Assembly: GCA_017501255.1 (NCBI GenBank)
Contig: JAFVXE010000036.1
Coordinates: forward strand, 1 to 35,881
Source: Clostridia bacterium
GTDB taxonomy: Bacteria; Bacillota; Clostridia; Christensenellales; Aristaeellaceae
Direction: 5' to 3'
Length of the DNA stretch: 35,881 bases
Positions within the stretch are counted from its first letter, which is position 1. Every line of letters begins with the position of its first letter. Positions 23,201 to 30,595 of this stretch are shown here, piece by piece. A model generated the notes under the pieces. It was given only the letters and a program-made list of their open reading frames with translations. It searched no databases and was not told the DNA's origin. Position numbers and translations under genes: made by a program.

Positions 23201-23804
23201 AGCCGTTCAGGTTCAAAAGGCCCTTCTTGGCAGTCTCGCCGCTGGCAACAACCACCTCGCCATCCAGCAGTTCCACCAGAACGCCTTTCACGCCCTCGTC
23301 ATACTGGCCCTTTTTGCCGTCAGCATTGCGATCCTCATACACAGTCAGCTCCAAAGATGAGGCTGCGCCGAGACTTACATCCACATAATAGGTCTCGCCG
23401 CCGGTGATGATCATGGGAGCGCTTTGCTTGTCTTCGCTCTCCGGCACTGCCTGCGCCGTCCCTCCCACTGCCAGCACGGTAAAATCTTCCGCTGTGGTGG
23501 AAGAACGCACACAATAGGTACCTGCCTGTTCAACAGAGAAGCTGTACAGACCATAGGCATCGGTTTCGGCAACAGATACTTCCTGCCACTGTTCACCATT
23601 TTGCTGATACAGGCGTACCGGCAGACCACTCATCAGCGGTTCGCCCTCATCGCAAAACAAATTCTGATTTCCATCCACAAAAGCGCAGCCGGTAATCACA
23701 GCACCGGTGCTTTCCGCCGCTGCAACCGTTCCCATCACAAGCACAGCCGCCAGCAGCAACGCCAGCAGTCGTTTTGTATCAAACAAATAAGCGGTACGGT
23801 TCAT
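20223..23804 (-). CDS. Secreted SdrD/Cna-B-like multi-repeat surface protein
   Basis: A 1193-residue exported protein. A signal peptide occupies about residues 1-26 (hydrophobic LLALLLAAVLVMGTVAAA). About ten beta-sandwich repeats of the SdrD_B/Cna-B type follow. Each opens with G-x-x-[FL]-x-D-x-[ND]-x-[ND]-G-x-x-[DE] (for example GKVFEDADNNGIMDETDPG, GILFHDANDNGLQDEGEYG), a likely calcium-binding loop, and ends with Y-x-F-x-x-[LV]-x-P-G-x-Y-x-L-x. Such rods hold adhesins away from the cell. The C-terminus stops at …NAQYTSMQE with no LPXTG motif, membrane helix or binding module, so it may be released or held by another route. ATG at 23804 follows GGAGAG. It has its own promoter and lies downstream of a sugar ABC operon. 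Confidence 0.9.
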   Translation of the reverse strand: MNRTAYLFDTKRLLALLLAAVLVMGTVAAAESTGAVITGCAFVDGNQNLFCDEGEPLMSGLPVRLYQQNGEQWQEVSVAETDAYGLYSFSVEQAGTYCVRSSTTAEDFTVLAVGGTAQAVPESEDKQSAPMIITGGETYYVDVSLGAASSLELTVYEDRNADGKKGQYDEGVKGVLVELLDGEVVVASGETAKKGLLNLNGFLPGTYTLRITAPEGYGFCVKGENFAKGDSIVGASGSRVAVSDPFVFTANETLSLGAGLMAVGTFSGKVFEDADNNGIMDETDPGVAGVGLKLEGKKTGGVYELTSSEDGSYFFDLLPADTYRFTATLPDGLMYARYSKDGGDLRSVFTGETLEREFPVSAKKPQSNKNVGVIQNGTISGTAFYDVDFDGHWDEDEPGYANVTMEVVRISTAESKGKVVTGEDGTFAVPGLRSSDYRLRVILPDDGSVFTCLPQEDGVEGNQLKQNGNSRESRLEPITVTSGSNVPVLVGVAKGATISGVLFEDANYNGVMDNKEKTFSGLMVLLVDEEGNIVAQTRSAAKGVYELSGIMPGTYTLKVERNKTYGFTRLRPAEEGGSHIRELIDGYGVSDPMEIAMAQELTQVNAGMLPAGTVTGILFHDANDNGLQDEGEYGLTTATVRLLSADGEIDLVRSVDEYGAYLFDGVMPGDYTLTYQLPENTEIAQVADGGNTLENAGQQTETASFAVAMGENVVYPLVGAVTLGTLEGVAFHDGNANGQQDAGEEAVSGVAITLMAGGNEYEATTAADGSFAIQDVRPGDYQLTLTMPEGWISSSNAGNLTLGALNTQTILCPWTELISRQSMLVGVVEPASVAGEIRLDENNNGQSETTERMMTGIQLELVNETTGETQSVTSNENGFLFDSVRPGTYTVRFALPQQAEPAMVVDSTFRFSGSVMEQTGLMIAEGQQQSGLGTALVSRTSIGGQLHLDDVAGKQPVAGVNVSLLDAATGTALATSVSDENGVYRFDGLWPGEYRIQAELAENAIFVRPDDANYPQGASVIQTDDGMSSVINLKMAEHQLNQNILYIRTAKVGDLAFVDENANGLLDGSERRLPGVKVQLLQEGQVAYETTTDLNGYYQFANVYPGTYTLKAMAYPELTITTPVPALRIISSCLTSGDGQSAQSDAFSVESGSISTDFDLGYVLLPGQQLPQLPEEPTRDWSSWNAQYTSMQE

Positions 23805-23849
23805 CCGTTTCTCTCCTCCGCAGTTCTGAATACTGGTTTTCCATTGTCC

Positions 23850-23878
23850 ATAGTAAAGCATTGCAAACGCTTTGTCAA
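23850..23878 (-). promoter_or_regulatory. Promoter of the repeat-protein gene, with cre-like spacer
   Basis: Minus strand TTGACA (23873-23878), a 17-nt spacer and TACTAT (23850-23855). The spacer carries an AAAGCGTTTGCA segment resembling LacI-family or CcpA (cre) sites and similar to the operators of the neighbouring sugar ABC operon, suggesting shared carbon control. Confidence 0.7.
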
Positions 23879-23908
23879 TCGATTGGCAGGATTGTAAAAG
23901 ATGCAAAA

Positions 23909-23936
23909 TCCCGGTCTTCCACCACGAAGACCGGGA
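23909..23936 (-). terminator. Terminator of the sugar ABC operon
   Basis: CCCGGTCTTC (23910-23919) pairs perfectly with 23926-23935 around a 6-nt loop; on the minus strand it is followed by ATTTTGCATCTTTT. It lies about 25 nt after the last permease gene. Confidence 0.8.
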
Positions 23937-23960
23937 AAAAAGAGGAGGTATAGAGGAAGC

Positions 23961-24803
23961 TTATCCCTTCACTGCACCGGCCATCACACCGGACACAATG
24001 TACTTCTGACAAGTCAGATAGAAAATGACAATCGGCACAATGGACATCATGATCAGCGCCATCACAGCGCCCAGATCCACATGGCCGTAGCTGCCCTGCA
24101 AATACTGGATATGAATCGGAATGGTGCGGTACATGGTACGGTCCAGCACCAGATACGGCAGCAGATAGTCATTCCAGACCCACATGATCTCCAGCACGCC
24201 CACGGAGATGAAAATGGGCTTGAGCATGGGGAACACCATGCTGAAGAAGGTGCGCAGGGGGCCGCAGCCATCAATGGCAGCCGCTTCTTCAATGGCCAGA
24301 GGCATCCCCTTGACAAAACCAACAAACATGAACACCGCCAGACCTGCCCCAAAACCCAGATAGATGACCGGGATGGTATAGGGGGTATTCAGGCCGGTCA
24401 CATTGGCGGTCTTTGCCAGGGTGAACATGACCATCTGGAAGGGCACAATCATGGAAAACACGCACAGATAGTACACGATGCGGGAGAAGATATCATCCAC
24501 ACGGGAGATATACCATGCGGCCATGGAGGTACAGATCAGAATCAGGGCTGCGGACAGAATGGTGATGACAAAGCTGTACCAGACGGAATTCAGGAAGGGA
24601 TAATCACCCACCGTCATGCCGTTTACATAGTTCTGCCAGCCCATGAAGGTCTGCTCATTGGGCAGGGCAAAGGTATCGGTATTGATAGAGCCGTTCTCCT
24701 TGAAGGAGTTGTAGCCCACCACAACGATCGGCATCATATAGATGATACAGATGATCACGAACAGCAAACTGAGAAGGTTTTTACCCAGCTTTTGCTTTTT
24801 CAT
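23961..24803 (-). CDS. Sugar ABC transporter permease, MalG-type (CUT1)
   Basis: A 280-residue inner-membrane permease with six predicted helices. The EAA loop that docks the ATPase is EEAAAIDGCGPLRTFFSMVF at about residues 172-191. The start (about two dozen residues of LLSLLFVIICIIYMMPIVVV) and the end (KYIVSGVMAGAVKG) are standard for MalG/LacG-like proteins of the CUT1 (carbohydrate uptake, oligosaccharide) family. Its ATG overlaps the stop of the upstream permease by one base (TAATG), so translation is coupled. No ATPase gene is in the operon; a shared MsiK-type ATPase elsewhere is usual for such systems. The sugar cannot be fixed from sequence. Confidence 0.95.
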   Translation of the reverse strand: MKKQKLGKNLLSLLFVIICIIYMMPIVVVGYNSFKENGSINTDTFALPNEQTFMGWQNYVNGMTVGDYPFLNSVWYSFVITILSAALILICTSMAAWYISRVDDIFSRIVYYLCVFSMIVPFQMVMFTLAKTANVTGLNTPYTIPVIYLGFGAGLAVFMFVGFVKGMPLAIEEAAAIDGCGPLRTFFSMVFPMLKPIFISVGVLEIMWVWNDYLLPYLVLDRTMYRTIPIHIQYLQGSYGHVDLGAVMALIMMSIVPIVIFYLTCQKYIVSGVMAGAVKG

Positions 24804-25714
24804 TACTGCTGCACCTCCTTGCTCTTGGTAGCCCGGAGCTGAATGAGGGCAATGGCTGCCACCAGAATAAAGAACAACACAGCCTTGGCCTGACCCACGC
24901 CACGGGACTTGGAGTTGAGATAGAAGGTATTATAGATATTCAGCGCAAGCATCTCGGTGGTACGGATCACCGTGCCATCCGCCTGAAAGGTAAAAGGCTG
25001 ACCGCCGGTGAGCACCAGGTTCTGGTCGAAAAGCTTGAAGCCGTTTGTCAGCGAAAGGAATGTACAGATGGTGATGGAAGGCATGACCGTAGGGATGGTG
25101 ATGTGCCACAGGGTATGCCAGCCGTTGGCGCCATCGATCTGGGCAGCCTCCAGCATATCCTCGGATACAGACTGCAAACCGGCAATATAGATAATCATCA
25201 TATAGCCGATCTGCTGCCAACTGAGCATGATCATCAAGCCCCAGTAGCCCAGCCGGGAATCCAGCACGATGGAGGTGCCATACTTGGCAAGGAAACCGTC
25301 AAAGATGGTGGACCAGATATAGCCCAGCACAATACCGCCGATCAGATTGGGCATAAAGAATACGCCGCGGAATACGTTGGAGCCCTTGATGCCACGGGTG
25401 AGGGCATAGGCGACAGCAAAAGCGCCCAGATTGATGATCACCAGAGAAGTGACCGCCACCAGCGCCGTATACCAGAAAGCGTGCAGGAAGCCGGGATCCT
25501 GAAATGCTTTTACATAGTTGTCAAAGCCGATCCACTTTGCATTGCTGGTAATGGTGAATTTACAGAAGGACAGATAAATACCGTGAAGAAAAGGCCACAG
25601 AAAGCCGATGCAAAAGGCCAGAAATGTGGGCAGAAGGAAGATGGGAAACATCCTCTGAATGGGGCGGCGAATGAGACTTGAGTTCACAGCCGCAGAGCTT
25701 CTTTGCTTTTTCAT
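24803..25714 (-). CDS. Sugar ABC transporter permease, MalF-type (CUT1)
   Basis: A 303-residue inner-membrane permease with six helices, of the UgpA/MsmF/MalF class. The EAA loop is EAAQIDGANGWHTLWHITIP, and FFMPNLIGGIVLGYIW plus TNGFKLFDQNLVLTGG are characteristic. It pairs with the MalG-type protein to form the channel for the binding protein upstream. ATG at 25714 follows AAGGAG by about 9 nt; an in-frame start at 25750 lacks a ribosome site. A stem-loop between the binding-protein gene and this one probably lowers permease expression relative to the binding protein, as in other CUT1 operons. Confidence 0.95.
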   Translation of the reverse strand: MKKQRSSAAVNSSLIRRPIQRMFPIFLLPTFLAFCIGFLWPFLHGIYLSFCKFTITSNAKWIGFDNYVKAFQDPGFLHAFWYTALVAVTSLVIINLGAFAVAYALTRGIKGSNVFRGVFFMPNLIGGIVLGYIWSTIFDGFLAKYGTSIVLDSRLGYWGLMIMLSWQQIGYMMIIYIAGLQSVSEDMLEAAQIDGANGWHTLWHITIPTVMPSITICTFLSLTNGFKLFDQNLVLTGGQPFTFQADGTVIRTTEMLALNIYNTFYLNSKSRGVGQAKAVLFFILVAAIALIQLRATKSKEVQQ

Positions 25715-25752
25715 GTTCAGCCGCTCCTTTGAGTTTGGAAAGAGTGACAAAA

Positions 25753-25782
25753 CCGGGGAGCGGGGTTAAGCCCGCTCCCCGG
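25753..25782 (-). terminator. Intra-operon hairpin between binding protein and permeases
   Basis: CCGGGGAGCGGG (25753-25764) pairs perfectly with 25771-25782 (12 bp, 6-nt loop), followed on the minus strand by TTTT. It should act as a leaky terminator and 3' mRNA stabiliser, giving excess binding-protein mRNA. Confidence 0.8.
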
Positions 25783-25805
25783 AGAAAATGTGTTTCTGTC
25801 AGTGG

Positions 25806-27077
25806 TTACTGAGCAGCATACTGGGTAGCCCAGCCCTGAACGAAAGCGGTAACCACGTCGTCCCAGGAACCGGTGCCGGCAGAATACTGGGTCAGAGCAG
25901 CCACAACGCCAGCGCGCCAGGTGTCAACGTTGGGGGTGTGGTTGAAAGCCCAGGACACAACGTACTTGCCTTCGGCAATGTAACGGTTGGCATCGTTGAA
26001 GAACACGTTGGCGGAAGCCTTGGCAGCCTTGAAGGGGATGGGGCCAAACTGCTCAGCCATCATGGTGGTGCCTTCCTCGGAGGTGACAACCCACTTCAGG
26101 AAGTCCAGAGTAGCCTTCTGATCAGCTTCGGAAGCCTGGCTGTTGACGGCCCAGCAGTTCTCGGTGCCGCAGGGCAGAGCAGCGTTTTCTTCGCCTTCCA
26201 CGCCGATGTAGATGGGCAGCATGACCAGATCATCAGGATTCATGCCGTACTTGCCGGTCAGGTTGGCATATTCCCAGGTGCCGTTCTGATAGAAAGCAGC
26301 CTTGCCTTCGCCGAACTCAGCCAGAGACTGGTCGCCGGTGGCGGAAGCCAGCTGGGAGGGCTCGGTGGAGGAGTTGTTGATGTACAGATCCCAGATCTTC
26401 TGGAAGCCGTCCAGGTAAGCGCCGGTGATGGTGGCGGGCTGAGAGGTCACGCCATTGTCACGGAACTCATAGTACAGGGGCATATTGGCCAGGTGGCCGG
26501 AGAAACGCCAGGAGGAGGAACCGTCCAGACCGGCGGAAGAGAAAGCGTCGAAGCCCAGCTCGTCCTTACGGGCATGGATGTCTTCTGCAACAGCCTTCAG
26601 GGTTTCGAAGTTGGTGATCTCTTCAACAGAGTGGCCAGCCTTCTCCAGCAGGGCCTTGTTGGTGATGATACCGAAAGCTTCGTAGCAGTAACCCATAGCG
26701 TACAGTTCGCCGTTGGCGCCGTAGAGGTTGAAATCGTTGGTGGTCAGTTCGTTAGCGAACTCGGTGCCGGTCAGGTCCAGCAGGAAGCCATCCCAGGTTT
26801 CGATGCCGGCCTGATTGCCGCACTGGAACAGGGTGGGAGCGTTGGCGCCCTTGTCCATTTCAGCGGTCAGGGTTTCGGAATAGGTGCCGGAAGCAGCGGT
26901 AACAACCTTGACTTCCACGCCGGTCAGGTCGGTGTAGGTCTTGGCCAGAGCCTGCCAGGCTTCGTCGGCTTCGGGCTTGAAGTTGAGGTAATAGACCTTG
27001 CCTTCTTCAGCGGAGGCGAAGGAGACCATGGACAGCATCATAGCCACGGCCAGAACCAGAGCGAACAGTTTCTTCAT
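25806..27077 (-). CDS. Sugar ABC transporter substrate-binding protein
   Basis: A 423-residue extracytoplasmic binding protein of the MalE-like class (SBP_bac_1 fold), first gene of the importer operon. The N-terminus MKKLFALVLAVAMMLSMVSF is a signal peptide with a likely cut after ASA. Notably there is no lipobox cysteine, although most Gram-positive binding proteins are lipoproteins. Mature-domain features include MDKGANAPTLFQCGN (first lobe), AEFGEGKAAFYQNGTWEY (hinge-side strand and helix found across the family) and TLDFLKWVVTSEEG. The tail PNVDTWRAGVVAALTQY is frequent in multiple-sugar binders. Codon bias is strong, implying high expression. ATG at 27077 follows AGGGG by 9 nt. The leader of about 120 nt contains one of two LacI-type operators. 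Confidence 0.94.
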   Translation of the reverse strand: MKKLFALVLAVAMMLSMVSFASAEEGKVYYLNFKPEADEAWQALAKTYTDLTGVEVKVVTAASGTYSETLTAEMDKGANAPTLFQCGNQAGIETWDGFLLDLTGTEFANELTTNDFNLYGANGELYAMGYCYEAFGIITNKALLEKAGHSVEEITNFETLKAVAEDIHARKDELGFDAFSSAGLDGSSSWRFSGHLANMPLYYEFRDNGVTSQPATITGAYLDGFQKIWDLYINNSSTEPSQLASATGDQSLAEFGEGKAAFYQNGTWEYANLTGKYGMNPDDLVMLPIYIGVEGEENAALPCGTENCWAVNSQASEADQKATLDFLKWVVTSEEGTTMMAEQFGPIPFKAAKASANVFFNDANRYIAEGKYVVSWAFNHTPNVDTWRAGVVAALTQYSAGTGSWDDVVTAFVQGWATQYAAQ

Positions 27078-27145
27078 GAAAGTGTACCCCTCTCTTGATC
27101 ATTTTACGGCAGTGCCGCATTTGTGATTTTTTCGGCAGGGTTTGT

Positions 27146-27157
27146 GCGAACGTTTGC
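27146..27157. promoter_or_regulatory. LacI/MalR-like operator, downstream copy
   Basis: GCGAACGTTTGC is a near-palindrome (10 of 12 positions symmetric) with the AACGTT core of LacI-family sites. It lies about 45 bp inside the transcript of the ABC operon. Its centre is 71 bp from the operator at the promoter, close to a whole number of helical turns. Confidence 0.65.
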
Positions 27158-27202
27158 ATTACCACATCCATCCGCATTGCGTTGTCCCCTGTCATTGATG
27201 TC

Positions 27203-27231
27203 ATTATAAGGGTGGTGCAAACGTTTGTCAA
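27203..27231 (-). promoter_or_regulatory. Consensus sigma-A promoter of the sugar ABC operon
   Basis: Minus strand TTGACA (27226-27231), 17-nt spacer, TATAAT (27203-27208), an exact match to consensus. Such a strong promoter normally needs tight repression, which the overlapping operator would give. Confidence 0.92.
27217..27228. promoter_or_regulatory. LacI/MalR-like operator overlapping the -35 and spacer
   Basis: GCAAACGTTTGT contains the perfect palindrome CAAACGTTTG, matching the core of MalR-type maltose/maltodextrin operators of low-GC Gram-positives. It overlaps the -35 box and spacer of the ABC promoter, a position for repression. No LacI-family gene is in the window. Confidence 0.75.
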
Positions 27232-27340
27232 GAGGTTTTTTGTCAAAAATGCGAATTTATGTCCCACAACATACATCAAAATGCCAGAAAAGCCAGTCAA
27301 GACAATCGTTTGCGCATTTCTGAAATTTTCTGAACATCAC

Positions 27341-27377
27341 CAAAAAGAAACCGCCTGCCCAACTGCCGGCAGACGGT
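27341..27377 (-). terminator. Terminator of the pfl operon
   Basis: ACCGCCTGCC (27350-27359) pairs with GGCAGACGGT (27368-27377) with one wobble; on the minus strand it is followed by TTCTTTTTG. It lies 8 nt past the pflA stop. Confidence 0.75.
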
Positions 27378-27384
27378 ACTCCCC

Positions 27385-28107
27385 TCATCCCCCATATACG
27401 CCCAACAGGCTGCGAAGCCGTTCCATACAAGCCTTTTCCGGCTCCGGTAAATGCCCGAAGGGGAATTTCTTCTGGAGGATATCATATTTGGTTTGGCAAA
27501 TCTTGCGAAAAGGCAGCAATTCCACCTTGTCCACGCAGAGATGGTCTTTGGCGATAGCCAGCAACGCCTGCACGTTCACTTCCGTATCATTCAGCGTGGG
27601 AATGATCACCTGACGAAGCGTGACCGGAATCTGCCGCTGATTGAGATACCGCAAAAACTGCATGGGTTTTTCCATGGTACAGCCCACATACTGCTGATAG
27701 TGCTCATCGCTGGTATACTTCACATCCAGCAGCACCCGGTCGGTATGGGCAAGCGCAGCATCGCAGGCTTCCGGCGCATAGCAGCCGGAGGTATCCAGGC
27801 AAGTGTTTATGCCATTTTCGTGACACAGCCGGAACACCTCAGCCACAAATGCCCGCTGCAACAGCGGTTCGCCGCCGGAAAGGGTCACGCCGCCCTTCTG
27901 GCCAAAGTAAGGGCGGCAACGCAGCGCACGCCTGACCACGTCCTCGGGGGTATATGCCTCTCCCCCATCCAGATTCCAGGTATCCGGGTTGTGGCAGCAA
28001 CTGCACCGCAGGGGGCAGCCCTGCAAAAACGCCACAAAGCGCACGCCGGGGCCGTCCAGCGTGCCCAGACTCTGGAAAGAATGGATACGTCCCGTCATCC
28101 CGCTCAT
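27385..28107 (-). CDS. pflA: Pyruvate formate-lyase activating enzyme
   Basis: A 240-residue radical-SAM enzyme that uses a [4Fe-4S] cluster and S-adenosylmethionine to place the glycyl radical on pyruvate formate-lyase, in the cytosol and only without oxygen. The cluster motif CxxxCxxC is Cys31, Cys35 and Cys38 in [28 protein letters not shown] (the SAM-binding GGE motif) and [13 protein letters not shown] follow, both typical of PflA. Length matches E. coli PflA (246). The gene overlaps the pflB stop by 4 nt (ATGA), so translation is coupled and the activase is made with its target. An in-frame ATG at 28098 is an alternative start. Confidence 0.97.
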   Translation of the reverse strand: MSGMTGRIHSFQSLGTLDGPGVRFVAFLQGCPLRCSCCHNPDTWNLDGGEAYTPEDVVRRALRCRPYFGQKGGVTLSGGEPLLQRAFVAEVFRLCHENGINTCLDTSGCYAPEACDAALAHTDRVLLDVKYTSDEHYQQYVGCTMEKPMQFLRYLNQRQIPVTLRQVIIPTLNDTEVNVQALLAIAKDHLCVDKVELLPFRKICQTKYDILQKKFPFGHLPEPEKACMERLRSLLGVYGG

Positions 28108-30335
28108 ACCGCTTCGTGGAAGGTACGGCTGATGACCTCCCGCTGCTGTTCCCGGCTGAGCTTGTTGAAGTTCACCGCATAGCCGGATACACGGATGGTC
28201 AGGTTGGGATAGGCTTCCGGATTTTCATAAGCATCCATCAACGTTTCCCGGTTCAGTACATTCACGTTGATATGATGCGCCATCTGAGCGAAGTAACCGT
28301 CCAGAATGGTCACCAGATTGCTCATGCGCTCCTCCACCGTACGGCCCAAGGCTTCCGGGGTGATGGAGAAGGTATTGGAGATGCCATCCCGGCAGTCGTC
28401 ATAGCTGATTTTGGCCACGGAGTTCAGGGACGCCAGCGCACCGTTCTGCTCCCGGTTATGCATGGGGTTTGCGCCGGGGGCAAAGGGTTCCGTATTCTTG
28501 CGGCCATCGGGGGTTGCGCCGGTGTTCTTGCCGTACATCACGTTGGAGGTGATGGTCAGCACCGACAGGGTATGGATGGCGTTGCGATAGGCAGGGGTCT
28601 TGCGCAGCTCGGTGATCATCCGGTGAGTCATATCCTTGGCAATCAGGTCCACCCGGTCGTCATCATTGCCGAACTTGGGGAAATCACCCACGGTATTGAA
28701 GCCGGTAATATAGCCATCATCACTGCGGATGGGCTGAACCTCCGCATACTTGATGGCGCTGAGGGAGTCCGCCACCACGGACAGGCCTGCGATCCCAAAG
28801 GCCATGAAACGATCCACGCTGGTATCGTGCAAAGCCATCTGGGTTTTCTCGTAAGCGTACTTATCGTGCATATAGTGGATGACATTCATGGTGTTCACAT
28901 ACAGGTGGCTCAACCAGCCCATGTAAACCTCCATGCGGCGCATCACTTCATCAAAGTCCAGCTTGTCGCCCTGCATGACCTCCATCTGGGGACCGATGGC
29001 CATGTTGCTGGAGGTATCGTAGCCGCCGTTGATGGCAATCAGCAGCAGCTTGGCCAGATTGCACCGGGCGCCAAAGAACTGCATCTGTTTGCCCACCTTC
29101 ATGGCGGAAACACAGCAGGCGATGGCGTAGTCGTCGCCATAGATGGGACGCATCAGGTCGTCGTTTTCATACTGGATGGAGTCCGTATCAATGGACACCT
29201 TGGCGCAGAACTGCTTGAAGTTCTCCGGCAGCTGATTGGACCAGAGCACCGTCAGGTTGGGTTCAGGAGAGGAGCCCAGCGTATACAGAGTGTTGAGCAC
29301 ACGATAGCTGTTCTTGGTCACCAGCGTGCGGCCATCTTCGCCCATGCCGCCCACTGCCTCGGTGATCCACATGGGATCGCCGCCGAAAAGCTCGTTATAC
29401 TCGGGGGTACGCAGATGGCGGGCCATGCGCAGCTTGATGACGAAATCATCCATCAGTTCCTGTGCGCCTTCCTCGGTGAGGATTCCGGCGTCCATATCCC
29501 GCTGGAGATAGATATCAAAGAAAGTGCTGACACGCCCAAGGGACATGGCGGCGCCGTTCTGCTCCTTGATGGCGCCCAGATAGGCAAAATATGTCCACTG
29601 AATGGCTTCCCGGGCATTGGCAGCGGGCTGACTGATATCATAGCCGTACATGGCGGCCATTTCCTTCATGTAGCCCAGGAAGGCGATCTGCTGGTACAGT
29701 TCCTCGTCCAGCCGAATCTGCTCGGTATCAAAGGACACCTCGCCCAGCCTGGCCTTATCCTTCTTCTTTTCCTCAATGAGACGATCCACACCGTACAGTG
29801 CAACCCGGCGATAGTCGCCAATGATACGGCCACGGCCATAGGCATCCGGCAGGCCGGTGATCACATGGCACTTGCGGGCTTTGCGCATTTCGTCCGTATA
29901 GGCACGGAACACGCCGTCATTGTGGGTGGTGCGGAAGCGGAATTCTTCCTCCACCTTGCGGCTGAGCTTGTAGCCATAGGCTTCGCAGGCCTGCTTCACC
30001 ATCCGCATACCGCCGAAGGGATTCACGCCCCGCTTCAGGGGACGGTTGGTCTGGAGGCCCACGATGAGCTCGTTTTCCTTATCGATATAGCCGGGGGAAT
30101 AAGCCGTCAGGGAGGACACGGTGGCGGTATCGATATCCAGCACGCCGCCGAACTGACGCTCCAGCGCAAACAGGTTCTGTACTTTCTTCATCAGCGCCTG
30201 GGTACGGAGCGTTGCACCGCTGAGGAAGCTGCTGTCGCCGGTATATTCCCGGTAGTTCTTTTGAATGAAATCCCGCACGTTGATCTCATCCTGCCATACG
30301 CCTGCAGCAAATCCGTTCCAGTTCTTGTGTTCCAT
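28104..30335 (-). CDS. pflB: Pyruvate formate-lyase (formate C-acetyltransferase)
   Basis: A 743-residue glycyl-radical enzyme that splits pyruvate and CoA into acetyl-CoA and formate, the main non-oxidative pyruvate route in fermenters and a source of one-carbon units. The catalytic cysteine pair is Cys407-Cys408 in [10 protein letters not shown], and the glycyl radical is Gly718 in RVSGYAVNF near the C-terminus. The family start [20 protein letters not shown] and length (E. coli 760) agree. ATG at 30335 follows AGGAGG by 8 nt. It is the first gene of the pflB-pflA operon. Its leader contains a probable ZTP riboswitch and an intrinsic terminator, so expression is likely set by premature termination. 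Confidence 0.98.
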   Translation of the reverse strand: MEHKNWNGFAAGVWQDEINVRDFIQKNYREYTGDSSFLSGATLRTQALMKKVQNLFALERQFGGVLDIDTATVSSLTAYSPGYIDKENELIVGLQTNRPLKRGVNPFGGMRMVKQACEAYGYKLSRKVEEEFRFRTTHNDGVFRAYTDEMRKARKCHVITGLPDAYGRGRIIGDYRRVALYGVDRLIEEKKKDKARLGEVSFDTEQIRLDEELYQQIAFLGYMKEMAAMYGYDISQPAANAREAIQWTYFAYLGAIKEQNGAAMSLGRVSTFFDIYLQRDMDAGILTEEGAQELMDDFVIKLRMARHLRTPEYNELFGGDPMWITEAVGGMGEDGRTLVTKNSYRVLNTLYTLGSSPEPNLTVLWSNQLPENFKQFCAKVSIDTDSIQYENDDLMRPIYGDDYAIACCVSAMKVGKQMQFFGARCNLAKLLLIAINGGYDTSSNMAIGPQMEVMQGDKLDFDEVMRRMEVYMGWLSHLYVNTMNVIHYMHDKYAYEKTQMALHDTSVDRFMAFGIAGLSVVADSLSAIKYAEVQPIRSDDGYITGFNTVGDFPKFGNDDDRVDLIAKDMTHRMITELRKTPAYRNAIHTLSVLTITSNVMYGKNTGATPDGRKNTEPFAPGANPMHNREQNGALASLNSVAKISYDDCRDGISNTFSITPEALGRTVEERMSNLVTILDGYFAQMAHHINVNVLNRETLMDAYENPEAYPNLTIRVSGYAVNFNKLSREQQREVISRTFHEAV

Positions 30336-30371
30336 GGTGGTATCCTCCTTCATGCGTGTGAGACATTTCCA

Positions 30372-30414
30372 TAGAAAAAGGGCAATCCTGTATTGCGCTC
30401 AATACGGATTGCCC
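30372..30414 (-). terminator. Regulated terminator in the pflB leader
   Basis: GGGCAATCC…TATTG (minus strand 30414-30400) pairs with 30395-30380, a 15-bp stem with one bulge and a 4-nt loop, followed by TTTTT (30379-30375). The first bases of the stem, GGGCA, are also the 3' end of the ZTP aptamer, so ligand binding and terminator formation exclude each other. It lies before the coding region, as expected for an ON switch. Confidence 0.85.
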
Positions 30415-30490
30415 AGACGGTCGGCTTTCATAACATCTACACTCCCCCGCGGTGCTCCGCGAAAAAATCCGTCAGTCATGTGGATGCGGG
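30410..30490 (-). ncRNA. ZTP riboswitch (pfl motif) in the pflB leader
   Basis: Read on the minus strand, the leader has the conserved parts of the pfl motif in order. P1 strands are CATCCACAT (30486-30478) and GTGTAGATG (30442-30434). Inside P1 is a GACTGACGG segment, then a short CGCGG…CCGCG hairpin, then the signature GGGGGAG. After P1 comes GCCGACCGTCTGGGCA (30425-30410), whose CCGTC can pair back with GACGG as the pseudoknot. ZTP riboswitches sense the purine precursor ZMP/ZTP, which builds up when 10-formyl-tetrahydrofolate runs short, and typically control one-carbon genes including pfl. The aptamer begins within a base or two of the predicted transcription start. The call is by motif recall, not a covariance-model hit. 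Confidence 0.85.
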
Positions 30491-30493
30491 ATT

Positions 30494-30522
30494 ATTGTAG
30501 CAGAGAGGGAGGGGTTTGGCAA
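30494..30522 (-). promoter_or_regulatory. Promoter of the pfl operon
   Basis: Minus strand TTGCCA (30517-30522), 17-nt spacer, TACAAT (30494-30499). Transcription would begin near 30487, exactly at the first P1 strand of the riboswitch. Confidence 0.8.
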
Positions 30523-30595
30523 GGGGGTGATGTCGTTAAGTTTTTGACAGGATGGAATGCCGGTGATGACGGCATTGATGCTTGCGCTGCCTGAT

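Noticed and set aside
20139..23360. A 1073-codon open frame on the + strand opposite the repeat protein
   Set aside because: It lies wholly antisense to the signal-peptide-bearing repeat gene, has low-complexity His/Gln/Gly-rich composition and no ribosome site. It is open because the repeat gene's codon choice avoids stops in that frame.
23961..27077. Missing ABC ATPase as evidence of a broken operon
   Set aside because: CUT1 sugar operons in Firmicutes usually lack their own ATPase and share one, so absence is normal.
27954..30374. An 806-codon open frame on the + strand opposite pflB
   Set aside because: It mirrors the conserved pflB coding sequence and shows no domain or ribosome site; a GC-rich antisense artefact. 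The same holds for the long frame opposite the DEAD-box helicase (11315-13084).
30556..30576. Hairpin AATGCCG/CGGCATT after the PPKAGD protein gene
   Set aside because: The stem is 7 bp and no T-tract follows on the minus strand; too weak to list as a terminator.
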